This document shows, piece after piece, positions 28,601 through 36,764 of a DNA stretch of 43,996 nucleotides. The position numbers and the translations under genes are program-made. Numbering within the stretch: the stretch's first letter is position 1; every line of letters begins with the position of its first letter. Origin of the DNA: Fluviicola sp. Lineage in GTDB: Bacteria; Bacteroidota; Bacteroidia; Flavobacteriales_D; Crocinitomicaceae. The stretch is taken from contig NVXV01000006.1 of NCBI GenBank assembly GCA_002734085.1, positions 1 to 43,996 on the forward strand. The letters are read 5' to 3'. The notes under the pieces were generated by a model. It searched no databases. It saw only the letters and a list, made by a program, of their open reading frames with translations, and was not told the origin of the DNA.

Positions 28601-28935
28601 ATTTTAATATTGAGCGTGGTTGGTTCCAAGGACCATACAAAACTTACTATCAAAATGGACAACTTGAAAATGAACAAACTTATGTGAACGACCGCAGAGA
28701 AGGATCTTCCATTACTTATTATCCGAATGGAAAGTTAAAATCAGAAGGAAATTATGTTGATGGTGAAGTTGAAGGAGAATATAAAGTGTATTATCCATCT
28801 GGAAAAGTGAAAGAACTATTCAATTATGAAAATGGAGAGTTAGAAGGCTGGTCATATTATTACAACAAAGACGGTAGTATTAAAATGAAAATTTACTACG
28901 TAAACAGTAATGAAATACAAGTTGAAAATGATTAA
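25615..28935 (+). CDS. Large secreted TPR and MORN-repeat (YwqK-like) protein
   Basis: 1106 residues. The signal peptide is about 1-24 (ending FFNVSAQ). TPR-like helical repeats cover about 30-200 (EGEFEKALEQFNKVYEGD and GKHQEAYETFKKTVAINP). A less clear linker contains a Lys cluster near 325-335. From about 390 to 1095 there are some two dozen MORN_2/YwqK units with the pattern NGxxxxEGxYxxGxxxGxWxxYYxNG. The array is interrupted near residues 822-840 by a piece with two Cys (CAEC). MORN_2 proteins are common, poorly understood surface or envelope proteins in Bacteroidota; YwqK family names refer to toxin-antitoxin lore that need not apply here. Its stop overlaps the next gene, so it is cotranscribed with the DUF3857 pair. 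Confidence 0.88.
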   Translation: MNFMKLNHFLLVVSLILFFNVSAQDKLEYEKSLNPLLKGEEYQNEGEFEKALEQFNKVYEGDSLFFRYALHMKMASLVQLERYEEVKEIGDKYWYFRHELPTEFYLSYGTALDKLEEYDQAQEMYTSILEEFPINHSLWYNYGVSLSLSGKHQEAYETFKKTVAINPFYDRVHLALANMAVNEQQTTKALMALGMYMWLSVDKRNNFQQLRYGNYLASSKYWTAEDFEGSNNVDLGSNSDYSSIDQIVHNYVGLRDKYKTPSKLDFAFINQCHIIFTQLEGMNGDEDDFWYNTYAEFFGKMLKEKQFAGYSYLICNYVENEKTAKTVKKKKKDALEFFSWGKTNLDEIKRMVNLDFIGFGKTKVTRNEDSHLIEIVGDYELNQSSGNLIGDITVISENGRKTAIGTYNKNGNKEGEWKYYYPNGYLREIEVLDDGAPVDTNFSYYDNGLLRLKIPYKDGKIDGDVLFYRNEILYRSLPYTAGEMKEGEFKEFHAIGSVDFSYTLKDGKSHGPFKSYFDSGELYREGSFSEGNLEGERITYYRSGEISVKENFEEDLNQGKYLSYYQDGQLEAEGSFDEGNKVGEWVFYFENGNKRKVQNFDENGKENGVEELYTKNGWKLSEHTFNKGVVDSYVFYDENGEVISKGNRKGGELEYKSYFENGNVSAEGNYNKTGKHGAWKYYDYNGTLETTTQYEDGVSKGTYKDYFVNGNVEIEYEFNDEGDSEGYYQNYYRNGNLYRQGFLKDGNMDGPWRDYYRNSDLAQEYFYSDNQKTGFHNEYANNGDQEIAGYYESGLRKFMIYYDTAGVAFDTVYQLPGKRKVELKRCAECPVFMVVDVLNNIYHGTQTFTHPNGQLSGEGEVFNNNKNGLWKTYHPNGELSTEGKYVYGDKEGVWKYYNVYGIMTAEVNYKNGKRHGTRKTFDEDGNVDFEANYYYGDLHGEAIYYVGNKADSKREYNYGHIVSYSYTKNGKEVNIEMKNETAEVQTFWSNGKLARDFNIERGWFQGPYKTYYQNGQLENEQTYVNDRREGSSITYYPNGKLKSEGNYVDGEVEGEYKVYYPSGKVKELFNYENGELEGWSYYYNKDGSIKMKIYYVNSNEIQVEND

Positions 28936-30871
28936 AATTCCATTTCTTATTCTACTTATCTTTGCCACTTTTACGAGTTTGGCTCAAAAACCTGAAGACT
29001 ATAAACATCTACTAGATAAATATAAGGATAAAGATTATGTTGTTCTTGATGACAAAACAACTGTTGAGATTACAAGCAATAAGGATAAAGGAGTTGAAAT
29101 CATTAAAAAGGAAAATATACGTATTTATCTAACCTCAGATGATGCTGCCTTATTTAAAAAAGATCGCGTACGTTCTTCTTATTTTGAAAAAACGTTAAAC
29201 ATTGAAGCATTCGCGCTAAATAAGAAAGGAAGCAGGTATAAAAAATCAAAAGTAAAGGATTTTGAAACAAAAGAAACAATTAGTAATAACGTTTTTTATG
29301 ATGACATTTCGGTTACTAATTTTGAATACGAAGGATTAAAAAAAGAAAGCATTATTAATCTATCGTATGAAGTTGAATTGACAGATCCTCACTTGGCTAT
29401 ATCTCAAATTTTCGGCTCGAATTATCCACTTTTAAATAAGTCATTGACTGTTGAAGTGGACAACTCAATTGATATAGCAATCAGTTATTTTAACATGGAG
29501 CAGGATGACGTGCTGTTCACAAAAGAGGAAGGCAGAAATTCTACGATCTATTCTTGGACCCAAAAAGATTATGATTTGATTAAGCTTGAACCATCAAGTT
29601 TAAGCGTTAGATACTTTTTGCCGCATATTGTCGTAAGAATAAGAAGTTATATAGACTCTGATGGAAATACTGTCAATGTTCTCAGAGACGTGCGAGACCT
29701 TCATAATTGGTATAAATCATTCTTGAATGAAGTTACTTGTGACAATGAAGAGGAACTGACAAAAGTTTTAGAAAAACTTGACTTGTCAGAATTATCAGAA
29801 AAACAAAAAGTTAAAAAAGTATTCGAGTGGGTACAAAATAACATAAAATACATTGCTATCGAAGATGGACTGGGAGGATTTATTCCGAGAAATCCAGATT
29901 TAGTTATGAATCGCCGATATGGTGATTGTAAGGATATGGCAACGCTAATTGTACAAATGCTTTCAATGTTAGACATAGAGGCGCATAAAGTTTGGATTGG
30001 AACTGATGAAATACCATATACATATCGTGAGCTCCCATCACCTTTGGTTGATAATCATATGATTGCAGCATATTACGATAAAGAAGAAAATGAATATATT
30101 TATTTGGATGGCACTGACTCTAAAGTGACATTTGGTTTTCCAACACAGTTTATTCAAGGTAAAGAAGCCTTAATTCACAAAGGAGACACTTTTGAAATAA
30201 GAGAAGTGCCAATCGTTCCTTCAATTAAAAATAAATTAGTTGATAGTGTCGATTTAAAAATTAAGGATAATATGTTAGTAGGTGCCGGTAACCTGACTAT
30301 GACAGGATACTACGCAGGTGATTTCAAGCACCACTTGAGTAGTGTTAAAACGGAAGAATCTAAAAAGAATCAAGTAAAAGTAATTACAAAAAAAGGAAGT
30401 AATAAATACAAACTAACGGATTATAAAATCAAAGTAGATGAGACTTCACTAAGTTATGACTATAGATTTGAACTTTCAGATTATATCTTTAAAAATGAGG
30501 GTGAGATCTATATTAACCTTAATCTAGATCCATTAGAATCATTTTTCAACCCTTATACTGAAGATCGAGAGTTAGATGTTAAAGAAAGATACTGTAGCAA
30601 TACCAATTATTATTTTAATCTCACTATCCCAGAAGGGTATGAAGTAGATTATTTACCAGAGAATGTAGTGATAAAAAATAAAGATTACGATGTCAGAATC
30701 ACTTATGAACTCGTGAATGAAAATTTATTAAGCTACTCTTTAGAGATTGATCTGAACTATTTAGTGATGGATCAAGAACGAGTTTCAGAAATATATGAAA
30801 TGGGTAAAACCCTAAAAAAAGCATATAACGAAAGTATTATACTTAAAAAAATTAACCATGAAAAAAATTAA
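28928..30871 (+). CDS. DUF3857 and transglutaminase-domain protein, active-site residues intact
   Basis: I choose the ATG at 28928 (647 residues), which begins directly with a signal peptide (MIKIPFLILLIFATFTSLAQ), over the in-frame ATG at 28910. An N-terminal DUF3857 beta domain (about 30-240) is followed by a transglutaminase-like papain-fold core (about 270-400) with all three catalytic residues: Cys334 in YGDCKDMATL, His377 in DNHMIAAYY and Asp394 in LDGTDS. A beta-rich C-terminal domain follows. It starts inside the last codons of the MORN gene (8-base overlap) and overlaps the next, related gene. It is periplasmic or surface-located. Such domains act as peptidases or amidotransferases; the substrate is unknown. 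Confidence 0.9.
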   Translation: MIKIPFLILLIFATFTSLAQKPEDYKHLLDKYKDKDYVVLDDKTTVEITSNKDKGVEIIKKENIRIYLTSDDAALFKKDRVRSSYFEKTLNIEAFALNKKGSRYKKSKVKDFETKETISNNVFYDDISVTNFEYEGLKKESIINLSYEVELTDPHLAISQIFGSNYPLLNKSLTVEVDNSIDIAISYFNMEQDDVLFTKEEGRNSTIYSWTQKDYDLIKLEPSSLSVRYFLPHIVVRIRSYIDSDGNTVNVLRDVRDLHNWYKSFLNEVTCDNEEELTKVLEKLDLSELSEKQKVKKVFEWVQNNIKYIAIEDGLGGFIPRNPDLVMNRRYGDCKDMATLIVQMLSMLDIEAHKVWIGTDEIPYTYRELPSPLVDNHMIAAYYDKEENEYIYLDGTDSKVTFGFPTQFIQGKEALIHKGDTFEIREVPIVPSIKNKLVDSVDLKIKDNMLVGAGNLTMTGYYAGDFKHHLSSVKTEESKKNQVKVITKKGSNKYKLTDYKIKVDETSLSYDYRFELSDYIFKNEGEIYINLNLDPLESFFNPYTEDRELDVKERYCSNTNYYFNLTIPEGYEVDYLPENVVIKNKDYDVRITYELVNENLLSYSLEIDLNYLVMDQERVSEIYEMGKTLKKAYNESIILKKINHEKN

Positions 30872-32840
30872 CCTATTTATAGTTTTTATTTTATTCACAT
30901 CAACATTTTTTACTTTTGGTCAGCTTGAGCATGCTGATTATGACTGGGAAGGGGATCCTGAACTTTCAAATATCGAATCAAATGATACGAACGTAGCTTT
31001 TGTTTACCTAAAAAAGTATGAAAGCATTGAATTTATGGATACGGATGAGGGCTTTAAGGAGTTTGTACTTATTCACACCAAAGTAAAACTTTTCACAGAC
31101 CGAGGTATTGAAGGATTTAATAAAGTTTATCTGCCAGTTTATGGTGAAGATAAATTTTTAATTGAAAAAGCAAGAGTAATAAACAGTAAAGGAGAAATCA
31201 TTAACCTCAAGGAAAGCGATATAAAAGAAGGAGTTGATGAAGAGAGTCAAAGAAAATATCGATATTTTGCATTTGAAGGTATTGATATAAACGCCGAAAT
31301 TGAGTACGTCTATATGTTTAAGAGAAGTCCAGAATTAACAGGGCAATTAAAAGATATTCAGACCAATTCCAAAATCATTAATTACTCATTTGAAATTATT
31401 TGTCCTCAGCGTTTAGTAATTGATTTTAAAACCTATAATACAGATTTGGAATTTCAATATGACTCTACTTTAATCGAGAGTGATGAAAAAAATCGTTGGT
31501 ATTTAGAAGTTGATAGCATCGAAGGTTTACCAAAACAAAGGTCTTCAGCATATAGCGCAGAATTAATGTTTTTTGGGTATAAATTGAGTAAGAACTATTA
31601 CAATAACTCATCAGATCTTTTTTCTTATGGTGAGCTTTCGAAAATGATATACTCTAGTTTGTATGAAAACTTATCTAAAAAGGAAAATAAATTCATAAAG
31701 AAACTAAGTAAAAAAATCGACTATGCTGATGATGCATCTGAATTTGATAAAATTAGAGCTATCGAAGAGTTTGTGAAATCGCACGCCCGAGTGATAGATG
31801 CTAATTTTAATAATGAGGTTACTTTAGAGGACTTATGGGAAGCTAAAATTTTAAATGAGGCTTATGCCATGCGTCTCTTATTAAGTCTGTTCGAACATCA
31901 TGAAATCAATTGTCAAGCAGCCCTTACTTCGAATAGATATGATTATAAGTTTGATGGAGAATTTGAACTTTGGAGTTTTGCTGATAAGTATGTGTTATAC
32001 TTCCCCGATATTGATGCGTATTCCACGCCAGAAAATTTTGATAGATTAGGGCAAATGAATTATAACCTTTTCCATAATAATGGTTTGTTTATAAAAGTAG
32101 TAGATTTAGCTGGGGAAAAATTTGGTGTCGGAAATGTTGATTTTATACCTAAAAACGACTACAAAAAGTCGGGAGATAGCCTTGTAGTTAATGTTGATTT
32201 GAAAAACCAATCATTCGTTGACGTTAAGCTTGATGTTTACCACAGTCTTAATGGCTATAAAGCGGAATATATTCAACCTTATTTCCATGAAATTAGTGAT
32301 GAAGAGGATGCAAAAGAGTTGAAAGAATCACTTATCAATTTTTTAGACTCCGATGGTGAGGTAGAGGATATGGAGGTTGAAAATTTAAATATTGAAAATT
32401 ATGGTTTAAAACCTTTGTGCTCTACTGGAACGTTAATTTCTAATAAGTTTTTTGAAAAGGCGAGAGATAATTATCTTTTTAAGGTGGGTGAATTGATTGG
32501 GCCACAAGCTGAAATGTATAGTGAAACAGAAAGAGAATTACCAATAGAGGAAGCTTTTGCTAGACATTATGATAGAACCATTACTTTTACCGTTCCTGAG
32601 GGATATACAGTGAGTAAATTAGAAGGATTGAATTTGCACGAATTCTATGAGAATGAAGAAGGAGAAAGAATAATGGAATTTAAATCTGTTTATGAGAAAA
32701 ATAGAGATGAGATTACCGTTCATATTTCAGAGTACTATACTGAGGTACATTATCCTTTGGATATCTATAAAGATTATCAACGTGTAATAAATGCTGCAGC
32801 TGACTTCAACAAGGTAGTAGTGATTTTTGAAAAACAATAA
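30858..32840 (+). CDS. DUF3857 / transglutaminase-like protein lacking the catalytic residues
   Basis: 660 residues with signal peptide 1-21 (ending FFTFGQ). It has the same architecture as the preceding protein: DUF3857 region (about 35-240), helical lead-in (KIRAIEEFVKSHARVID) and transglutaminase-like core. At the position of GDCKD in its neighbour it has L332-N-E-A-Y336, and the later segment has FADKYVLYF instead of the His-containing DNHMIAAYY, so both the catalytic Cys and His appear lost. It is probably a non-enzymatic partner arising from old duplication. The start overlaps the previous stop by 14 bases, so the two are translationally coupled. The C-terminal beta domain (about 575-655) is retained. 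Confidence 0.85.
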   Translation: MKKINLFIVFILFTSTFFTFGQLEHADYDWEGDPELSNIESNDTNVAFVYLKKYESIEFMDTDEGFKEFVLIHTKVKLFTDRGIEGFNKVYLPVYGEDKFLIEKARVINSKGEIINLKESDIKEGVDEESQRKYRYFAFEGIDINAEIEYVYMFKRSPELTGQLKDIQTNSKIINYSFEIICPQRLVIDFKTYNTDLEFQYDSTLIESDEKNRWYLEVDSIEGLPKQRSSAYSAELMFFGYKLSKNYYNNSSDLFSYGELSKMIYSSLYENLSKKENKFIKKLSKKIDYADDASEFDKIRAIEEFVKSHARVIDANFNNEVTLEDLWEAKILNEAYAMRLLLSLFEHHEINCQAALTSNRYDYKFDGEFELWSFADKYVLYFPDIDAYSTPENFDRLGQMNYNLFHNNGLFIKVVDLAGEKFGVGNVDFIPKNDYKKSGDSLVVNVDLKNQSFVDVKLDVYHSLNGYKAEYIQPYFHEISDEEDAKELKESLINFLDSDGEVEDMEVENLNIENYGLKPLCSTGTLISNKFFEKARDNYLFKVGELIGPQAEMYSETERELPIEEAFARHYDRTITFTVPEGYTVSKLEGLNLHEFYENEEGERIMEFKSVYEKNRDEITVHISEYYTEVHYPLDIYKDYQRVINAAADFNKVVVIFEKQ

Positions 32841-32907
32841 TTTCCCTTATTCACTTTAGGGTTTACATCATACGTGAAACTTTTTTATCTTAGCGAAAAA
32901 GATAAAA

Positions 32908-33681
32908 ATGGTACTTGATATTTCAAATAAAAACGGTGTAGCAATTTTAAAGTTCAATCGTCCAGATAAATTTAATAGCTTCAATCAAAAGCTTGCATTT
33001 GAGGTTCAGAAGGCTTTAGATGATTGCGAGAAAGATGATAATGTTCGCGCGATAGTTTTAACGGGCGAAGGAAAAGCATTTTGTGCAGGTCAAGATTTAG
33101 CGGAAGCTACTGATCCAAACGGTCCTCCACTACAGTCTATTGTAGGAAAACATTACAATCCAATAATAGAAAGAATTCGCGCTATAGAAAAGCCAATAAT
33201 AGCTGCTGTGAATGGCGTTGCCGCAGGAGCAGGCGCAAACATTGCTTTGGCATGTGATATCGTAATTGCTAAAAATTCTGCCAAATTTATTCAGGCTTTC
33301 TCTGCCATTGGGTTGATTCCAGATTCAGGAGGAACATTCTTTTTACCAAGATTAGTTGGTGTTCAAAAAGCATTGTCTTTAATGATGACAGGAGACAAGG
33401 TCAGTGCTGAGGAAGCCGAAGCAATGAATATGATCTATAAATCGGTAGAAGACGATGATTTTGAAGAGTTTATTGAGAACTTTGCGAATAGGATGGCTAA
33501 GATGCCAACAAAAGGTTTTGGTTTGACTAAAAGGGCAGTTAATGAATCATTCAATAACTCGCTAACTGAACAATTATCGCTTGAGGAAGAGCTTCAAACA
33601 GTGGCAGGGGGATCTCATGATTTTAAAGAAGGTACGCAAGCATTTTTAGAAAAAAGAAAACCAAATTTTAAAGGAAATTAA
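32908..33681 (+). CDS. Enoyl-CoA hydratase/isomerase, PaaG-like
   Basis: A 257-residue crotonase-fold enzyme. The oxyanion-hole segments are GKAFCAGQDLAEA (55-67) and AAVNGVAAGAGANIALACD (99-117). The motif IPDSGGTFFLPRLVG (137-151) carries Asp139, which corresponds to the catalytic Asp of PaaG (ring-opening isomerase of phenylacetate degradation), and lacks the second Glu of classical hydratases. This points to an isomerase of the PaaG or Delta3-Delta2-enoyl-CoA type. No other paa genes (paaABCDE, paaK, paaZ) are nearby, so it may serve fatty acid or aromatic acid beta-oxidation more generally. It is followed after 3 bases by a hydroxyacyl-CoA dehydrogenase that would take a later step. Confidence 0.88.
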   Translation: MVLDISNKNGVAILKFNRPDKFNSFNQKLAFEVQKALDDCEKDDNVRAIVLTGEGKAFCAGQDLAEATDPNGPPLQSIVGKHYNPIIERIRAIEKPIIAAVNGVAAGAGANIALACDIVIAKNSAKFIQAFSAIGLIPDSGGTFFLPRLVGVQKALSLMMTGDKVSAEEAEAMNMIYKSVEDDDFEEFIENFANRMAKMPTKGFGLTKRAVNESFNNSLTEQLSLEEELQTVAGGSHDFKEGTQAFLEKRKPNFKGN

Positions 33682-33684
33682 AAA

Positions 33685-34845
33685 ATGGAAAAAGAAACGA
33701 TAGGTGTTCTCGGTTCAGGGACAATGGGAAGAGGAATTGCACAAGTTGCAGCTCAAAATGGACATAATGTTGTTCTCGTAGATATTAATGAAGAGGCTCT
33801 AAAGACAGCTTCTAATAGTTTACGAAAAATAATGGAACGCCTTGTTGAAAAAGGAAAATGGGAACAAGATTTTGCAGATAAAACTTTTGGTAGAATAAAA
33901 TTCTCTCAATCAGTTAATGATTTTAAGGACTGCTCAATTGTTATTGAGGCCATTGTTGAAAATTTAGATGTGAAACATAAAGTATTTAGAGACTTGGAAA
34001 GTATAGTTTCTAATCATTGCATTTTAGCCTCAAATACATCTTCACTCTCTATTGCATCGATTGGTGCTGTGTTGCAAAATCCAGACCGCGTTATTGGAAT
34101 ACATTTCTTCAACCCAGCTCCACTGATGCCGTTAGTTGAGATTGTTCCAGCTGTACAAACAATAGATGATACAGTGAATAGAGCGAAAAAGCTAATTGAT
34201 GGTTGGAACAAAGTGACTGTTTTGGCAAAAGACACACCTGGTTTTATTGTGAATCGTGTGGCCAGACCATTCTATGGAGAAGCTTTACGAATCTATGAAG
34301 AGGGGATTGCAGATTTTGCTACAATTGATTGGGCTATGACTGAATTGGGTGGCTTTAGAATGGGGCCTTTTACATTGATGGATTACATTGGGAACGATGT
34401 AAACTACGCAGTAACTGAATCAGTGTTTAAGTCATTTTATTATGATCCGAGATATAAACCTTCATTTACACAGAAAAGACACTCAGAGGCTGGTTATTTA
34501 GGTCGTAAATCGGGAAGAGGATATTTCGACTACTCTGAAAATGCTGTAAAAATTGAGCCAAATAAAGATTCCGCTTTAGGTGAGCAAATCAAAAACCGTA
34601 TTTTGGTAATGTTATTCAATGAAGCAATTGATGCTTTGTTCTTAAATATCGCAAGTAAAGAGGACATAGATTTGGCTATGACAAAAGGAGTAAATTATCC
34701 TAAAGGACTTTTACAGTGGTCCGAAGAGATTGGTCTAGAAAAAGTATTGAATCAACTAGAAGGTTTGTTTCACGAATACGGCGAAGATAGATATCGACCA
34801 AGTCCTCTATTAAGAAGAATGGTACGTGATAAAAAATCATTTTAA
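33685..34845 (+). CDS. 3-hydroxyacyl-CoA dehydrogenase (PaaH/FadB-N type)
   Basis: 386 residues. The NAD-binding domain begins GVLGSGTMGRGIAQVAAQNG (7-26), with the acidic beta-2 end at DINEEAL. Catalytic elements are SNTSSLSI near 114-121 and the catalytic His in IGIHFFNPAPLMPLVEIV near 138-155. KDTPGFIVNRVARPF (about 180-194) joins the NAD domain to the first C-terminal dimerisation domain; a second, partial C-terminal domain is present to 386. It oxidises 3-hydroxyacyl-CoA to 3-oxoacyl-CoA. It forms a two-gene operon with the PaaG-like enzyme and ends at a strong palindromic terminator. Substrate range is not visible. Confidence 0.93.
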   Translation: MEKETIGVLGSGTMGRGIAQVAAQNGHNVVLVDINEEALKTASNSLRKIMERLVEKGKWEQDFADKTFGRIKFSQSVNDFKDCSIVIEAIVENLDVKHKVFRDLESIVSNHCILASNTSSLSIASIGAVLQNPDRVIGIHFFNPAPLMPLVEIVPAVQTIDDTVNRAKKLIDGWNKVTVLAKDTPGFIVNRVARPFYGEALRIYEEGIADFATIDWAMTELGGFRMGPFTLMDYIGNDVNYAVTESVFKSFYYDPRYKPSFTQKRHSEAGYLGRKSGRGYFDYSENAVKIEPNKDSALGEQIKNRILVMLFNEAIDALFLNIASKEDIDLAMTKGVNYPKGLLQWSEEIGLEKVLNQLEGLFHEYGEDRYRPSPLLRRMVRDKKSF

Positions 34846-34865
34846 GTCATAAGTTTTGTAAATGA

Positions 34866-34897
34866 AAAAAGAGGAATTCAGCTGAATTCCTCTTTTT
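34866..34897. terminator. Bidirectional terminator
   Basis: A perfect palindrome with GAGGAATTCAG / CTGAATTCCTC arms at 34871-34892, flanked by A-run and T-run, lies between two convergent genes. It serves the dehydrogenase gene on the plus strand and the outer-membrane protein gene on the minus strand. Confidence 0.92.
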
Positions 34898-34915
34898 ATG
34901 ACTATATGGTTTTAA

Positions 34916-35533
34916 CTAAAATTTCAATGCTAAACCTCCTTGTAATCTAGAAGATCTACCTTGGCCTACCTCAGCAAAGACTCCTAGCTTATCATTGAAA
35001 TAATAACGAATTCCAGCATGAACTTCTCCTATAAAAAGAACACCTACATCACCGCTAACATTACTCCCCGGTTTAGGAATTGCAAATGAAGGTCCTGCTC
35101 CAAGAGCCAAACCAGCATATACATCCATTTGCTCAGCAAATGAACCACCTGTTTTGTCAGCAATTAATTGAAGAAAGTGGAAGTTACCGATCATACCTAA
35201 GGGAATTCCTATATTGCTCCAATTTGACGCGAAAACGTTGCCAAATCCTGGCGCAGAACCTAAAGAACCAGAAAATGTAGCCCCTGCTGTAAAACCTAAA
35301 CCAACATATTCGTGGATTCCAAACTCTCCTTGAACGCCAACATTAAAACCGAAAGGATTGTAAGTACCTTTTACGCCAACGTTATTTTCTGTGAAGAATG
35401 TAGGATAATTAGAAAACCCAACCCCTACTAAAAATGCTTTACTTCCTTTCCCTCCAAAAGCTTGAGCATTTGATTGATTTGGTATGGTTAAAACCAATGA
35501 TAATGCGAATAATATAATAAGTGATTTTTTCAT
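34916..35533 (-). CDS. Outer-membrane beta-barrel protein
   Basis: 205 residues with signal peptide (about 1-24, ending NQSNAQA). The mature protein is made of alternating strands rich in Gly and aromatic residues (FLVGVGFSNYPTFF, NPFGFNVGVQGEFG, YVGLGFTAGATF, GLALGAGPSF, FIGEVHAGIRYYF, LGVFAEVGQG), consistent with an eight-stranded barrel, and ends with a terminal aromatic (LALKF) as outer-membrane proteins do. No specific ligand or enzyme motif is seen. It is a single gene between a bidirectional terminator and the sigma factor region. A general porin-like or structural role is possible; function unknown. Confidence 0.8.
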   Translation of the reverse strand: MKKSLIILFALSLVLTIPNQSNAQAFGGKGSKAFLVGVGFSNYPTFFTENNVGVKGTYNPFGFNVGVQGEFGIHEYVGLGFTAGATFSGSLGSAPGFGNVFASNWSNIGIPLGMIGNFHFLQLIADKTGGSFAEQMDVYAGLALGAGPSFAIPKPGSNVSGDVGVLFIGEVHAGIRYYFNDKLGVFAEVGQGRSSRLQGGLALKF

Positions 35534-35568
35534 AATAATGTATCTATTTTAGTTTCAAAAATATAATA

Positions 35569-35576
35569 CAAATATA
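35569..35576 (-). promoter_or_regulatory. Possible -7 box for the barrel protein gene
   Basis: The minus strand reads TATATTTG, a match to TAnnTTTG, 36 bases ahead of the ATG at 35533. No TTG is found at the -33 distance. Confidence 0.4.
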
Positions 35577-35636
35577 TCGAAATTTAAAACTTTATAAGCG
35601 TGAAACTTAAGAATAAAAATAATTTCTCGCTAAATG

Positions 35637-36764
35637 TTATTTTAACTTTTGAAGTAGACTACTGGCCTCTTTAGCATAAAATTTATTTTCCGAAGCGATT
35701 TGTTGAAGTAATTGTTTTGCTTTTTCTAGTTCAGTCATTTCAATGAGAGCTTTTGCTTTAAACCAAATTGCTTCTTGTCTGAAATTACCGAACTCCAAAT
35801 TATATGATTTTTCGAAATGAGTAATGGCTTTTTCGTACTGACCAAGATTGTAATAGCACAACCCCCCATAAAAATGCGCATTTATATCATCCTCATAGGT
35901 TGTTAGTATAACATTACACCTTTTTAAGGCTTTTTTGTAGTTCGATTTTTCAAAATACGACATGGTTTCATCGAGATAATCTACATAAGATATGTCAATA
36001 TCTTTCCATACAAAGTCTTCCTGATCTTCACTTTCATAATATTCTTGATCGGCAGGTGTTCCCGCTGGTACAAGTTTCCTCTTTTTTATAGGAGCATCTC
36101 TGAATTTTCTGTAATCGATTAATTTGAAATCGTGCAAGTAAAACTCATCAACGAAGTGATAAACCAATGTATTTCTATTTTCCTCAACCGGAATATTACT
36201 CTGAACTTCAGGAGATATAGTTACAGTCACTTGATCTATTGGAGTATTTTGTATCGTATCAGATTTATCTGAATCAGAAGTAGAAGCAATTCGTTTTAAA
36301 CTACTCGGTTGAACTTCTTTTTCTTTTGAAATAGTTTCTAAACTATTTATTACTTTATCTTCTTCACTAGTACTATGTTCAATTGCGTCTATAGGTATTA
36401 TTGTATTAGGTTGTCTATTCTCTTTTACTTCCACAAGTTGAGTTTCATCGTGTTGATTCGAAGTATAAGTAAAGGTTAATATAACACCACTAACTATGAA
36501 GAAAAGAGTGAAAAATAAGATTGTACTGGATGACCAAACAGAAGAATTGTATTTAGACTGAAACATTTCGTCCAGACTACTCATTTCTTCAATTGGAATA
36601 CCACTATCTGTCCATCCGTCTATTGCGTCACTATCAAAATCATCAGATAATGACTTCTCTTCAATGTCATGGGTGTTTTTCTTTTTTTGATAAGAAGAAA
36701 TCTCATCACGAGATAAAGAACCTCTATGACCAAAAATTCTATTAAGCAGATTTAAAATTATCAT
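35637..36764 (-). CDS. Membrane-anchored TPR protein paired with an ECF sigma factor
   Basis: 375 residues. The cytoplasmic N-terminus (about 1-78) is polar and acidic (SLSDDFDSDAIDGWTD). A single transmembrane helix follows (about 79-100; STILFFTLFFIVSGVILTF), then a low-complexity periplasmic linker to about 190. A C-terminal TPR region has YFEKSNYKKALKRCNVILT, AHFYGGLCYYNLGQYEKAITHFEKSY and a third repeat to the end. The start overlaps the sigma-factor gene by 23 bases. By position and topology it is likely to be the partner that controls the sigma factor (anti-sigma role) or reports envelope state, but it lacks a recognisable ZAS or FecR domain, so this is inference. Confidence 0.8.
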   Translation of the reverse strand: MIILNLLNRIFGHRGSLSRDEISSYQKKKNTHDIEEKSLSDDFDSDAIDGWTDSGIPIEEMSSLDEMFQSKYNSSVWSSSTILFFTLFFIVSGVILTFTYTSNQHDETQLVEVKENRQPNTIIPIDAIEHSTSEEDKVINSLETISKEKEVQPSSLKRIASTSDSDKSDTIQNTPIDQVTVTISPEVQSNIPVEENRNTLVYHFVDEFYLHDFKLIDYRKFRDAPIKKRKLVPAGTPADQEYYESEDQEDFVWKDIDISYVDYLDETMSYFEKSNYKKALKRCNVILTTYEDDINAHFYGGLCYYNLGQYEKAITHFEKSYNLEFGNFRQEAIWFKAKALIEMTELEKAKQLLQQIASENKFYAKEASSLLQKLK

